A model generated the notes under the pieces. It was not told the origin of the DNA and searched no databases. It saw only the letters and a program-made list of their open reading frames with translations. A program made the position numbers and the translations under genes. This document shows, piece after piece, positions 16,427 to 25,782 of a stretch of 64,000 nt of DNA; the first letter of the stretch is position 1; every line of letters starts with the position of its first letter. The DNA is from Halomonas halophila (lineage in GTDB: Bacteria; Pseudomonadota; Gammaproteobacteria; Pseudomonadales; Halomonadaceae): positions 1,054,001-1,118,000 of the forward strand of contig NZ_CP129121.1 of assembly GCF_030406665.1 (NCBI RefSeq). The letters run 5' to 3'.

Positions 16427-18166
16427 TCACGCGGTCAGGCGCGCCTCCACGGCGTCGAGGAAGCCGTGCATATCGACAACGGTTTCCTTGTCCGGCTCGG
16501 TGGTCTTGCCCTTGAGGTCGCCGGTGACGATGCCGTCGCCGATGGTGTCGATCAGAGCCGCCTTGAGGCGCGTGGCGTAGTCGGTGAGCGCCGCGTTGCC
16601 CTCGCGCTCGGCCAGGGTCTCCAGGGCGTTGCCCACGGCATAGATCAGCGCGGAGGAGTTGAAGTGCGCCTCCTGGCCGTCGCTCTCCAGGTATTTCAGG
16701 TAGAGGTCGTGGGCGGTGCCGTGGGGCGCCTCGAACAGCATGGTGCCGTTCTTGCTCTCGATGATGGAGCTGGCGGTGGCCAGGCTGCCACCGAGGGCGG
16801 CGGAGATGTCGGAGAAGATGTCGCCGTCCAGGTTCTGCGCCGGGTAGAGGGCGTTGCGGGGCGGGTCGGTGATCATCTTGATCAGCTGGCTGGAGGGCCG
16901 CATGATCATGAACGACGGCGGCGGGGTGTCATTGTGGGCCAGCTCGCGGCGAGCCTCGGTGATGACGTCGCTGAACACCTCGTCGTAGTCCATGTACTCG
17001 CGCTTGAGGCCGAAGTAGACCTCCTTGTCCTTGCGCGAGGCGTCGCGGAACACCTGCAGCACCCAGTCCTTGATCGCCTCGCGGTCGTTGGACATCAGCA
17101 GGATGGGGTCGCCCTTGTTGACGCGGCGGGCGTGCTTCTCCTCGCCGTCGACCACCACCTTGAGGATGCCGTCCTCCTCGGCGGGCAGGTTGAAGCTGCC
17201 GTATTGGTCGCCGCCACCGGCGCTCATGCGCGAGATCGACACCTGGGCCTTGCGGTCGGGAATGCCGTGTCGCTTGAGCTGCTCGACCAGCTTGTAGAGC
17301 TTGCGGCCGGTGTTGTTGTCCGGCACGCCCCACAGCGCGCGTTCGGGCGGGTTGGCGACCAGGCGCGCGGCCTGGGCGTCGATCAGCTCGTAGTGGTAGG
17401 CGAGCCCCAGCGATTCGGCCTCGGCCTGGTAGTGTTCGCGGTAGATCGCCTCGATGGCGGCGCGCATCACGCCGTCGTAGCCGGCGATCACGGTGTCCTT
17501 GAGGCCCAGATAGATGTCGCGCTTCTCGTCGAGGGCGCGCCGGAAGAAACGGTGGGCCCAGGCCTTGACGTCCTCGAGGTCGTTGGTGGCCAGCAGCCAG
17601 GGGTCGCCCTTGTGAACCTCGCGGCGGTGCAGTTCGACCGGGTCGCCGCTTTCGCCCACGAACAGCAGCTTGACCACGCCGGTGGCACCGGACAGGGCAT
17701 TGTAGCTGTCCTTGATGCCGCCGTGTTCCATGGTCTCGACCTCGATGTCGCGGCCGACCCAGGCCGGGCGCTCGACCTTGAGGTTGCGAAACTCGATGTC
17801 CTCGCGGGTGATGTTGCCGCCGATGCCCTTGCGGATGGCGCCGTTGGGCGACTTGGTGGCCAGCGGGTGCAGGGTGGCGGCGTCGAGCTCGGGATGCTGG
17901 GCGAGCAGGGCGTCGCGCTGCTCGCGATTGACCGTCATGCCGGCGTTCTTGATCCCGACCTGGTGGCGGTTGAGCGCATCGATGGCGTCAAGAACTGCCT
18001 GGCCGTTGGTGACCAGCCGGTTCTCGGCGGTCAGGTCGATCTCGACCAGCTCGATGTCCAGCGGTCGGGTCACGAAGGTATCGATGATCTTCTCGAAGGC
18101 CACCTGGGCCATCTCGTCGCCGTGCAGGATGACCAGCGGGGCCGCCACCTGGATCTTGTCGCTCAT
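16427..18166 (-). CDS. icd: NADP-type isocitrate dehydrogenase with internal duplication
   Basis: A protein of 579 residues; ordinary family members have about 410. It would oxidise isocitrate to 2-oxoglutarate. Signatures of the eukaryote-like type are [19 protein letters not shown] (about 105-122), [17 protein letters not shown] (446-462) and [12 protein letters not shown] (478-489). Residues about 142-305 and 308-470 are clearly homologous to each other. Matching pairs are [13 protein letters not shown] with [22 protein letters not shown] with KEVYFGLKR, and [10 protein letters not shown] with [10 protein letters not shown]. The central domain is thus present twice in one chain. ATG 18166 follows GGGAAGAG. 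A related dehydrogenase of the same superfamily is the alternative. Confidence 0.82.
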   Translation of the reverse strand: MSDKIQVAAPLVILHGDEMAQVAFEKIIDTFVTRPLDIELVEIDLTAENRLVTNGQAVLDAIDALNRHQVGIKNAGMTVNREQRDALLAQHPELDAATLHPLATKSPNGAIRKGIGGNITREDIEFRNLKVERPAWVGRDIEVETMEHGGIKDSYNALSGATGVVKLLFVGESGDPVELHRREVHKGDPWLLATNDLEDVKAWAHRFFRRALDEKRDIYLGLKDTVIAGYDGVMRAAIEAIYREHYQAEAESLGLAYHYELIDAQAARLVANPPERALWGVPDNNTGRKLYKLVEQLKRHGIPDRKAQVSISRMSAGGGDQYGSFNLPAEEDGILKVVVDGEEKHARRVNKGDPILLMSNDREAIKDWVLQVFRDASRKDKEVYFGLKREYMDYDEVFSDVITEARRELAHNDTPPPSFMIMRPSSQLIKMITDPPRNALYPAQNLDGDIFSDISAALGGSLATASSIIESKNGTMLFEAPHGTAHDLYLKYLESDGQEAHFNSSALIYAVGNALETLAEREGNAALTDYATRLKAALIDTIGDGIVTGDLKGKTTEPDKETVVDMHGFLDAVEARLTA

Positions 18167-18259
18167 CACTCTTCCCGTGTTCGTGCTCGTGGAGTCCACC
18201 AGCCTGGCGTCCCCGGGCGAGTTGGCCGGAAGGACGATGGCTGCCGTGCGATCAGGGTG

Positions 18260-18877
18260 TCATTGTACACGCAAAGTGTCGTCCTCGGGACGGCCGGTGT
18301 CGCAGCGATCGGGCTCGCCTGCCAGTCGGACCCGCCGGGCCAGCTCGCTGACGTGGGTCTCGGTCACGCCGAGCTCGGCCAGTGCCGTCTCCAGGTGCAG
18401 CAGGTAGTCGCGATTGGGGCCGCTCGGGCCCTCGGCCCCGGCGATCTGGCGGGCCATGTCGTCGAGCGGCGCCGCGCCCAGGAAGGCGGCGTTGTCGGCG
18501 GTGGCCAGGTAGGTCAGCCCCATGGCGGTGGTGCCGTCCTCGAAGTGTAGCGGGGTGAGCTCGCGCAGGTAGCCGTTCTTCTCGCGCACGTCGAGCGGGC
18601 GCAGGGTCTCCGGCGTGATGCGGTAGGCCATCCCCAGACAGGTGGCACCTTCCTCGGCGATCAGGGTCGCCACTCGACCCGGGGCCTCGGGCGTGCCGCG
18701 ATGGTCGTGGGAGCCCTGCCAGAAGCGACGCACCCAGCCATGGATGCGCGCCGGCCGGCGCTCCAGGTAGGGGAAGTCGGCCTTCCAGATCAGCGAGCCG
18801 TAGCCGAACAGCCACAGGTCGTCGTGGTCGTCGAAGTGGGTCATGCGCCGGTTGAGTGCGGTGGTGTCGAGCGCCAT
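18260..18877 (-). CDS. chaC: Glutathione-specific gamma-glutamylcyclotransferase, ChaC family
   Basis: A protein of 205 residues that would split glutathione into 5-oxoproline and Cys-Gly in the cytoplasm. It shows the family start LWLFGYGSLIWKADFPY with the YGSL binding loop. It also has GWVRRFWQGSHDHRGTPEAPGR and the catalytic-Glu region LDVREKNGYLRE. ATG 18877 is chosen because the upstream extension is arginine-rich and atypical; ATG 18844 is also possible. It is followed by the icd gene on the same strand with a 93-nt gap. Confidence 0.88.
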   Translation of the reverse strand: MALDTTALNRRMTHFDDHDDLWLFGYGSLIWKADFPYLERRPARIHGWVRRFWQGSHDHRGTPEAPGRVATLIAEEGATCLGMAYRITPETLRPLDVREKNGYLRELTPLHFEDGTTAMGLTYLATADNAAFLGAAPLDDMARQIAGAEGPSGPNRDYLLHLETALAELGVTETHVSELARRVRLAGEPDRCDTGRPEDDTLRVQ

Positions 18878-19062
18878 GGGGGACTGTCTCGTCCTTCGTT
18901 GCCGTCGTGGGCGTCCCATGATGCGCGGCGAGGCGCGGCTTGTCGAAGCCCTCGACATGTATTCATTTCACCGTAACCTTGTGCACAAAGCGCGATGACG
19001 TAGGATTGACGATCCGACCGACAAGACCGGCCGTGAGCCGGCCCATGAGGAGAACTGACATC

Positions 19063-19503
19063 ATGAGCTTCACCGTTTACCTGTCCGGCGAGATCCACAC
19101 CGACTGGCGCGAGGAGATCCGCCGCGGCGCCGAGGCCGCGGGCCTGGATGTGGCCTTCACCGCGCCGGTCACCGACCACGACGCCAGCGATGCCGCCGGC
19201 GATCACCTCGGCCCGCAGAGCGAGGGCTTCTGGCGCGACCACAAGTCGTCCAAGGTCAACGCCATCCGCACCAAGACGCTGATCGAGCAGAGCGATCTGG
19301 TGGTGGTGCGCTTCGGCGACAAGTACAAGCAGTGGAACGCGGCCTTCGACGCCGGCTACTGCGCCGCCCTGGGCAAGCCCTACGTGACCCTGCACGGCGA
19401 TGATATCGTTCACCCGCTCAAGGAAGTCGACGCCGCCGCCATGGCCTGGGCGAGCACCCCGGCCGAGGTGGTGGAGATCCTGCGCTACGTGCTGCGCGGC
19501 TGA
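19063..19503 (+). CDS. YtoQ family protein
   Basis: A protein of 146 residues beginning FTVYLSGEIHTDWREEI, the opening of the YtoQ family (nucleoside 2-deoxyribosyltransferase-like fold). IRTKTLIEQSDLVVVRFGDK and GYCAALGKPYVTLH follow. No activity is established for the family. ATG 19063 has AGGAGA at a good distance; the upstream in-frame codons cover the promoter region. It is close to and co-directional with pgpA. Confidence 0.87.
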   Translation: MSFTVYLSGEIHTDWREEIRRGAEAAGLDVAFTAPVTDHDASDAAGDHLGPQSEGFWRDHKSSKVNAIRTKTLIEQSDLVVVRFGDKYKQWNAAFDAGYCAALGKPYVTLHGDDIVHPLKEVDAAAMAWASTPAEVVEILRYVLRG

Positions 19504-19530
19504 TTCCGCGGCCGCCACCGAGGAGGAGCG

Positions 19531-20019
19531 ATGGAAGCGCTATGGATGTGGCCGGCCACCGGCTTCGGTCTCGGCCTGTCGCCCTGGGCCTCGGGTACCG
19601 TCGGCTCGCTGCTGGCGCTGCCGCTGGCCTGGTGGCTGCTGGGCCGCTCGCGTCGCTGGCGGCTGGGGCTGGCTGCCGCGCTGCTGGTGGCGGCGATGCC
19701 GCTGTGCCAGCTGGCCTCCGACACCCTGGGCGGCAAGGACGACGGGCGTATCGTGCTCGACGAGATCGTCGCCTTCCCGGTGGCGATGCTCGGGCAGGCC
19801 GCGCCTCGCCATCCGCTGACCCTGGCAGGTACCTTCGTGGCCTTCCGACTGTTCGATGCCACCAAGCCGCCGCCGGTGAGCCAGGTGGAGGCGATGCCCG
19901 GGGGAATCGGCATCGTGCTCGATGACCTGGTGGCGGCGTTCTACGCCTGGGCGCTGATGGGGCTCGTGTCCCCCGTCGCTGCGCGGTGGCGGCGCGGGCG
20001 CGACGAGGCCGGGCGATGA
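19531..20019 (+). CDS. pgpA: Phosphatidylglycerophosphatase A
   Basis: A protein of 162 residues that dephosphorylates phosphatidylglycerol phosphate in the inner membrane, the last step to phosphatidylglycerol. Typical features are GFGLGLSPWASGTVGSLLA, GGKDDGRIVLDEIVAFPVAM and FRLFDATKPPPVSQVEAMPG followed by GIGIVLDD. Acidic residues of the DD/E motifs form the metal site. GAGGAGGAG precedes the start. In many proteobacteria pgpA follows thiL; here it follows ytoQ instead. Confidence 0.93.
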   Translation: MEALWMWPATGFGLGLSPWASGTVGSLLALPLAWWLLGRSRRWRLGLAAALLVAAMPLCQLASDTLGGKDDGRIVLDEIVAFPVAMLGQAAPRHPLTLAGTFVAFRLFDATKPPPVSQVEAMPGGIGIVLDDLVAAFYAWALMGLVSPVAARWRRGRDEAGR

Positions 20020-20128
20020 GCGGTATCGCATGTGTCACGACAGAACGGCCGCGGCACCCTGTCGCGGTGGCTGTCGTCCGCGGCCATCCGGGCTATCATG
20101 AGGGCCTTTGTTCCGGCCGGGCCCGCCC

Positions 20129-20524
20129 ATGATCCGAACGCTCGTCACTCGCCGCTATCGCCGATCGGTCGCGCGCCTCGCGCTGCTGGCGATGTGGCTG
20201 GTGGTGGCCGGGCCGCTGATCGGCCAGTTCAGCGCCGCGGAGCGGGTCCAGCATGGTTCAGGCCATCACGGCATGGCGCATCACGAGGCGATGGGCCAGG
20301 TCGCGCCGTCGGTGGCGGACGAGGCGGAGCCGCACCGGCACGAGGCCTGCGGCTACTGCTCGCTGTTCCAGCGGATGCCGGTGCTATCGGCGCTGCTTCC
20401 GGGCGTCGTTCCCTTGCCCTCCCATGCCATCACCGCCCCGGTGGTGGCGACCCGCGCGGCCCATGGCGGGCCCGCGGTCTTTCCTCAGGCGCCGACCCGT
20501 GCGCCACCCCGATATCGCTCGTGA
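20129..20524 (+). CDS. DUF2946-like small membrane-anchored protein
   Basis: A protein of 131 residues with an N-terminal signal anchor (LALLAMWLVVAGPLIGQF). A His-rich stretch (GSGHHGMAHHEA) and a HEACGYCSLFQRMP motif follow. The CxYC motif next to a second hydrophobic segment is the mark of DUF2946 proteins, which often accompany copper or iron uptake genes. The adjacent PepSY transmembrane gene fits that pattern. ATG 20129 is preferred over TTG 20108. Histidines and the Cys pair suggest metal handling; this is inference. Confidence 0.7.
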   Translation: MIRTLVTRRYRRSVARLALLAMWLVVAGPLIGQFSAAERVQHGSGHHGMAHHEAMGQVAPSVADEAEPHRHEACGYCSLFQRMPVLSALLPGVVPLPSHAITAPVVATRAAHGGPAVFPQAPTRAPPRYRS

Positions 20525-20618
20525 TCCCCCGATGTGAATCGCATCGCCTTCGTTCGCCGACGTCGACAGGACGCGCGGCGAGGGCGTGCGTCGTCATGAC
20601 TCTTCGAGCGAGACTTCC

Positions 20619-21992
20619 ATGAGCCACCCTTCCGCAAGCCGTCCTGCCATGCGCCACAGGGCGCAGGACCTCTATCGCGCCGTCTGGCGCTGGCACTTCT
20701 ATGCCGGCCTGATCGTCCTCCCGTTTCTGATCTCCCTGGCGATCACCGGTGCCCTTTATCTCTTCCACGACGACATCGATCGCTGGTGGCACGCCGACCT
20801 GATGACGGTTGAGGCCCGCCAGACGGCCACGGTCGCCCCCAGCGCCCAGCGCGACGCGGCACTGGCCGCGGTCGACGGCGAGGCGTTCCGCTACGTGCCG
20901 CCGGCCAGCGAGACCCGGGCCGCCGAGGTCGACGTGACCCGCCCGGACGGCAGCCGGGTGGCGGTGTTCGTCGATCCCCATGACGGCGAGGTGACCGGCC
21001 AGATGCCCTACCGCGGCACCGTGATGTGGTGGGTCCGCCACCTGCACAGCCTCAGCCTGTTCGGCAGTGGGGCCAGCATGCTGATCGAGATCGTCGGCGG
21101 CTGGACCATCCTGCTGGTGCTGACCGGCATCTATCTGTGGTGGCCGCGGGGCCGGCGCGGCGGCGTGGTGTCGGTGCGCGCCCGGCCCGGCAAGCGGGTG
21201 TTCTGGCGCGACCTGCACGCGGTGACCGGGCTCTTCGTCGGTGGCTTCATCCTGTTCCTGGCCGTGACCGGCATGCCCTGGTCGACGGTGTGGGGCAGCA
21301 AGGTCAACGAACTGGCCAACGGCCACAACTTCGGCTACCCGGACGGCGTGCGGGTCAACGTGCCGATGTCCGACGAACGCCTGGCCGAGCGCGAGACCAC
21401 CACCTGGTCGCTGGAGCAGGCCCGGCTGCCGACTTCCGAGGCCATGACGGATGCCGGCGCGGCGGCGCCCATCGGCCTCGACCGGGCGGTGGCGATCTTC
21501 GATGACATGGGGCTGGCGCCGGGTTATGCGGTCAACCTGCCGAGCGGGCCTGCGGGCGTCTACACCGGTTCCGCCTATCCGGACGACCTGAGCCGACAGC
21601 GCGTCGTGCACCTCGACCAGTACCGCGGCGAGACGCTGCTCGACATGCGCTACGCCGACTACGGCCCGCTGGGGCGCGGCCTGGAGTGGGGCATCAACGT
21701 GCACATGGGCCAGCAGTACGGGCTGGCCAACAAGCTGATCCTGGCCCTGGCCTGCGCCGGCATCGTGCTGCTGTGCGTCTCCGCGGCGGCGATGTGGTGG
21801 AAGCGCCGCCCGGCCGGGAAGCTCGGCGTGCCGCCGGCGCCAGCCGACCCGCGCCGGCTGCGCGGTGTGCTGGCGCTGCTGGCCATCGGCGGGGCGATCT
21901 TCCCGCTGGTCGGCGCCTCGATGATCGTGATGGCCGTGGTGGATGCGCTGGTCAGGCGCCGCGGGGCAGCACGGCGCGCGGCCACCGCCTAG
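20619..21992 (+). CDS. PepSY-associated transmembrane (PepSY_TM) protein
   Basis: A membrane protein of 457 residues. The first helix region (AVWRWHFYAGLIVLPFLISL) and the HSLSLFG and LTGIYLWWPRGRRG segments are diagnostic of the PepSY_TM family. So are FWRDLHAVTGLFVGGFILFL and a C-terminal MWWKRRP block. Relatives accompany siderophore receptors and are proposed ferric-siderophore reductases of the inner membrane; conserved His and Trp residues may bind heme. It follows the DUF2946-like gene by 94 nt. Confidence 0.87.
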   Translation: MSHPSASRPAMRHRAQDLYRAVWRWHFYAGLIVLPFLISLAITGALYLFHDDIDRWWHADLMTVEARQTATVAPSAQRDAALAAVDGEAFRYVPPASETRAAEVDVTRPDGSRVAVFVDPHDGEVTGQMPYRGTVMWWVRHLHSLSLFGSGASMLIEIVGGWTILLVLTGIYLWWPRGRRGGVVSVRARPGKRVFWRDLHAVTGLFVGGFILFLAVTGMPWSTVWGSKVNELANGHNFGYPDGVRVNVPMSDERLAERETTTWSLEQARLPTSEAMTDAGAAAPIGLDRAVAIFDDMGLAPGYAVNLPSGPAGVYTGSAYPDDLSRQRVVHLDQYRGETLLDMRYADYGPLGRGLEWGINVHMGQQYGLANKLILALACAGIVLLCVSAAAMWWKRRPAGKLGVPPAPADPRRLRGVLALLAIGGAIFPLVGASMIVMAVVDALVRRRGAARRAATA

Positions 21993-22003
21993 TCCTTTTC
22001 CGG

Positions 22004-23965
22004 CTAGCCCTTCTTGGGAGGAGGCGGCGGGAAGCGCACGTCGAATCCCCGGGCATCCAGCTGGAGAATGTCGCTGGGGCGGCCCTGGTCGTCGAGTTCC
22101 ACCAGGCCGATGCCGGCGCCGTTCCACAGCCGTTCGCCGGCCTTGGCGCGGTCGGGGTCGCGGGGGCGGATGTGCATCGGCCGGCGCTGGGTGAACCAGT
22201 TGAGCGGCGAGCGCGGCGCGTAGAGCCAGCGGTTGGCGCGGTCGAAGGCGTCGAGCAGGGTGTCGGGGAAGGCGTTCTTGAGCCCGCTGGAGGTGATCTG
22301 CCACAGCCGCGGGCCGCCGCGTCGGTGGCGGATGCGGATGTCGTAGGCGAAGGAGTAGTGCACGTCGCCGGAGAGGATGACGTAGTGCCCCGGGGTACGC
22401 GAGTGGCGGAAGATGTTGAGCATCACGCTGGCCGCGCCGCGGTGGGCCATCCAGTTCTCGGCGTCCACCAGCAGCGGCTTGCCGGCCAGGGTGAACAGCT
22501 TCTGGATGCCTTCGATCAGCTTGACGCCGAACATCGGCGCCGGCGAGACGATGATCGCCGAGGGCGCGTCGAGCAGCTGCTGCTGGAAGTCCGACAGTGC
22601 CTCCCAGTCCATCAGCCCCGAGGGCCGGCGCGGGCTGCGCTCGCTGCGCCAGCGGCGGGTGCGGGTGTCGAGCACCACCAGCCGCGGCGTGCCCGGGACC
22701 TGGAATTCCCAGCCCTCGAAGCGCTGCAGGCGGTGCAGGCAGGCGTCGTGGGCCTCGGCGGGCAGCCAGCCGTCGCTTTCCTGGGCGGCGTCCAGCAGTG
22801 CCGCCGCCTCGTCCAGTGGATCGGCCAGCCGCTCCGGGTCGTTGCCCCAGCCCTGACACAGCAGGTAGCCCAGCAGGGCGTTGCCGAGGATGCGCCGCGA
22901 GAAGGGATGGCCGTAGGCGCAGGCCTCCCAGTCGGCGGTCAGGTTCCAGTCGTCGGTGACGTCGTGGTCGTCGAAGATCATCAGCGACGGCACATGGGCC
23001 AGCAGCCGGGCGGCGGCGGGCAGGCCCGCGACGAAGCGCTCGAGGATCGCGGCCTCGTCGTCGAAGGCCGCGGCGTCGTCCGCGCCGAGTTCGGGCTTGT
23101 AGACCGTCACCAGCCGCCAGGGCACCGGCGACCATACTAGCAGGTACATGGCCATGACCTCGGCGAAGGTCATCAGGTGGTTGCGGGCGTGGGCCGAGGT
23201 GAACACCGGCTTGCGGGCGCCGGCGAAGACGCGCTCGCGCAGGTTGGCGTTGCTCTCCACGTCGGGCAGCAGTTCCTCGCGGCGATAGTAGGTCGACTCG
23301 GCGGCGTAGAGGCCCTGGCTGTCGGCCACGGTGGCGCCCTCGAGCGGCTCGTCGAACAGGCCCAGGCGGCGGATCAGCTCGTGGATCGCCACCAGGGTGG
23401 GGCCGGCCACGTCGTCGGCGTAGATCTGATCGCCGGTCATCAGCAGCCAGGCCGGCCAGGCCTCGGCGTCGTCGCGGCGCTCGGCCAGCCAGCCGTCGGC
23501 GCGCACCAGGGCATCGGGGCCGTCGTGGTGGGGGCGGCGGCAGGAGCCGTGCAGCAGGCGCTGGTGGCTCCCGGCCAGCACGAAGCGCGGGCGTCGGGCG
23601 CCCTCGTGCAGCAGGTGCGGGGCCCAGTCGGCGATGCCGGCCTCCTTGCCGCCGTCGCCGGCCAGCCGCAGGTCGTAGTCGATGGCCACGCCGGTGGGGA
23701 GCGGCGTCTCCAGTGCCACGTCGATCAGGTGCAGCACCGCGTGACGGCCCAGCGGCAGCCGGCGCACCCGGCGCTCGTTCAGCGCCAGCCGGCGCGGGCC
23801 ATGGCCCTCCGGGTGCAGCAGCAGCTTGCCCGTCAGCGGCTTCGAGCCCACCAGCCAGATCCGCACGCGGTCCGGGGCGAGGCGGCGCAGGATCGGGCCG
23901 GCGAGCACGTCAGGCAGCTCGGCGGAGGCGGCAGTATCGGGGCGGGCGGTATCGGCTGACGTCAT
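22004..23965 (-). CDS. PhoD-like alkaline phosphatase/phosphodiesterase
   Basis: A protein of 653 residues. The metallophosphatase core shows HGSCRRPHHDGPDAL, LLMTGDQIYADDVAGP, MIFDDHDVTDDWNLT and VILSGDVHYSFAY, which match the PhoD-like metal ligands. An N-terminal beta domain (RRLAPDRVRIWLVGSKPLTG) precedes it. No Tat or Sec signal is visible with the start at 23965, unlike secreted PhoD, so a cytoplasmic enzyme is more likely. It is convergent with the PepSY_TM gene, 11 nt apart, with no room for a separate terminator. Confidence 0.87.
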   Translation of the reverse strand: MTSADTARPDTAASAELPDVLAGPILRRLAPDRVRIWLVGSKPLTGKLLLHPEGHGPRRLALNERRVRRLPLGRHAVLHLIDVALETPLPTGVAIDYDLRLAGDGGKEAGIADWAPHLLHEGARRPRFVLAGSHQRLLHGSCRRPHHDGPDALVRADGWLAERRDDAEAWPAWLLMTGDQIYADDVAGPTLVAIHELIRRLGLFDEPLEGATVADSQGLYAAESTYYRREELLPDVESNANLRERVFAGARKPVFTSAHARNHLMTFAEVMAMYLLVWSPVPWRLVTVYKPELGADDAAAFDDEAAILERFVAGLPAAARLLAHVPSLMIFDDHDVTDDWNLTADWEACAYGHPFSRRILGNALLGYLLCQGWGNDPERLADPLDEAAALLDAAQESDGWLPAEAHDACLHRLQRFEGWEFQVPGTPRLVVLDTRTRRWRSERSPRRPSGLMDWEALSDFQQQLLDAPSAIIVSPAPMFGVKLIEGIQKLFTLAGKPLLVDAENWMAHRGAASVMLNIFRHSRTPGHYVILSGDVHYSFAYDIRIRHRRGGPRLWQITSSGLKNAFPDTLLDAFDRANRWLYAPRSPLNWFTQRRPMHIRPRDPDRAKAGERLWNGAGIGLVELDDQGRPSDILQLDARGFDVRFPPPPPKKG

Positions 23966-24104
23966 TGTCGAGGCGCTCCCTGAAGGTGCTGATGAGGTCG
24001 GGAGGCGTGAATGAGCGACACGCCAGGCCCTGCTCGGGTCAGCCCATGGTAGCCGACAACGCGCCACGTAAGGGAGTCGCCGCCCGCCGACGCCTGGCCA
24101 ACGC

Positions 24105-24632
24105 CTACCAGTGCAGGGGATAGCGGCGGTGGCGGGCCAGATTGTTGACCAGGATGGCGACCAGCAGCATCACCGTGCAACCGAGCCCGATCGGCACCAG
24201 CGGGAAGAGCCAGCCCAGCGCATGGACCTCGGGGCCGCCGATCACCGCGATCAGCGCCGAGGCCGCGCCCGGAGGGTGCACGGTTTCGGTCAGCTGCATG
24301 GCCAGCACCGACAGCGAGACCGCCAGGGCGACGGCCATCGCCGTGGCGCCCAGCCACTGGAAACAGGCCACGCCGATCACCGCCGACAGCATGCTGCCCA
24401 GCACCACGTTGCGGGGTTGCGCGAAGGGGCTCGCCGGGGCGGCGTAGATCAGTACCGAGGTGGCGCCGAAGGAGCCGACGACCAGCAGGTGGACGTCCAG
24501 CCACTGCTCGCTGAGCCAGGCCACCGCGCTCATGCCGGCGAAGGCGCCGAGCCATGACCAGCAGGCGTCGCGCCAGTCGACGTCGCCGCGTCGATAGCGG
24601 CTTCCGCGCATCTTGTTGAAGTAGGTCTTCAT
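24105..24632 (-). CDS. HPP family integral membrane protein
   Basis: A protein of 175 residues with four hydrophobic helices and the eponymous motif in LTETVHPPGAASAL. Other typical stretches are VVGSFGATSVLIYAAPASPF and QPRNVVLGSMLSAVIGV. Some plastid and cyanobacterial HPP proteins carry nitrite; for bacterial ones the role is open. ATG 24632 (MKTYFNKMRG) replaces a longer frame that covers the divergent promoter region. Upstream DNA is rich in TGCAC/GGTGC repeats. Confidence 0.85.
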   Translation of the reverse strand: MKTYFNKMRGSRYRRGDVDWRDACWSWLGAFAGMSAVAWLSEQWLDVHLLVVGSFGATSVLIYAAPASPFAQPRNVVLGSMLSAVIGVACFQWLGATAMAVALAVSLSVLAMQLTETVHPPGAASALIAVIGGPEVHALGWLFPLVPIGLGCTVMLLVAILVNNLARHRRYPLHW

Positions 24633-24762
24633 CGTCGTTGTCGTGCACAAAAAGGGCGCATTAAGGTGCCAAAATGCACCAGAAAGGTAAAGGTGCGCCC
24701 GCGCGACGGGCCTCGGGTTATGCTGGAAGGGCGCATTCAAGGACGACCAGGAGATAGGACCG

Positions 24763-25719
24763 ATGGCTCACCATCACGACCATGCTCACTCGCATGCCCA
24801 CCCCCATGGGCACGGCCATCATCACGCCGGGGCCGACAGCCAGCGTCGCCTGGCCTGGGCGGTGGCGCTCACCGGCGGCTTCATGGTCGCCGAGGTGGCC
24901 GGCGGTATCCTGTCCGGCTCATTGGCGCTGCTGGCCGATGCCGGTCATATGCTCACCGACACCGCGGCGCTGGCCCTGGCCTGGTTCGCCGCCCGGCTCA
25001 GCCGGCGCCCGGCGGATCACCGCCGCACCTACGGCTACGACCGGGTGCAGATCCTGGCCGCCTTCGTCAACGGCCTGACGCTGATCGCCATCGTGGTCTG
25101 GATCGCCATCGAGGCGGTGCGACGCTTCCTCTCGCCGGTCGAGGTAGCCGGCACCCCGATGCTGGTCATCGCCGCGCTGGGATTCGTGGTCAACCTGGCG
25201 GTGTTCGCCATCCTCCACCTGGGCGACCGCGACAACCTCAACGTCCGCGGGGCGGCGTTGCACGTGCTGGGCGATCTGCTGGGCTCGGTGGCGGCCGTCG
25301 TCGCCGCGCTGGTGATCCTGGCCACCGGCTGGACACCGATCGACCCGTTGCTGTCGTTGCTGGTGGCGGCGCTGATCCTGCGCAGCGCCTGGCGGCTGAC
25401 TCGCGAGTCCGGGCATATCCTGCTGGAGGGCGCGCCGGCCTCGCTGGACGTGGCGCGCATCGAGCAGGAGCTCCCCGAGCGGCTGGACGGCGTGCATGAC
25501 GTGCACCACGTCCACGCCTGGTCGATGACGCCGGGGCGCCATCTGCTGTCGCTGCACGCCGCCGTGGAGGAGGAGGCCGACCGCGAGGCGACCCTGATGG
25601 CGATCAAGGCGGTGCTGCTCGAGCGCTTCGACGTGGCCCACGCGACCATCCAGCTCGAGTCTCGCGGCCGCTGTGCCGACGCCCCGGGCCCCGCGGCGGC
25701 TGACGATCATCGCCACTGA
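24763..25719 (+). CDS. Cation diffusion facilitator, zinc/cobalt/cadmium exporter (CzcD/ZitB type)
   Basis: A protein of 318 residues that exchanges Zn2+ or similar ions for protons. A His-rich N terminus (HHHDHAHSHAHPHGHGHHH) is followed by six helices. The metal-site motifs LLADAGHMLTDTAALAL (HxxxD) and ALHVLGDLLGSVAAVVAAL (HxxxD) are intact. The cytoplasmic C-terminal domain shows DVHHVHAWSMTPGRHLLSLH. GGAGATAGGA precedes the ATG. It is divergent from the HPP gene. Confidence 0.92.
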   Translation: MAHHHDHAHSHAHPHGHGHHHAGADSQRRLAWAVALTGGFMVAEVAGGILSGSLALLADAGHMLTDTAALALAWFAARLSRRPADHRRTYGYDRVQILAAFVNGLTLIAIVVWIAIEAVRRFLSPVEVAGTPMLVIAALGFVVNLAVFAILHLGDRDNLNVRGAALHVLGDLLGSVAAVVAALVILATGWTPIDPLLSLLVAALILRSAWRLTRESGHILLEGAPASLDVARIEQELPERLDGVHDVHHVHAWSMTPGRHLLSLHAAVEEEADREATLMAIKAVLLERFDVAHATIQLESRGRCADAPGPAAADDHRH

Positions 25720-25740
25720 GGCGGCTCGTCACGGTCCTCT

Positions 25741-25782
25741 TGTCGCAGATCTCTTGCCACAGATCCCCTGCCGCAGATCCTT
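25741..25782. repeat. Three imperfect 14-bp tandem repeats
   Basis: TGTCGCAGATCTCT, TGCCACAGATCCCC and TGCCGCAGATCCTT stand in direct tandem between the ends of the CDF exporter and mntP. Their role is unknown. Confidence 0.7.

Noticed and set aside
24644..24688. NtrC-like TGCACA-N5-GGCGCA and nearby GGTGC/GCACC dyads before the HPP gene
   Set aside because: The best site is only 12 bp before the start codon, and the sigma-54-like sequence nearby has the wrong spacing, so an enhancer role is not supported.
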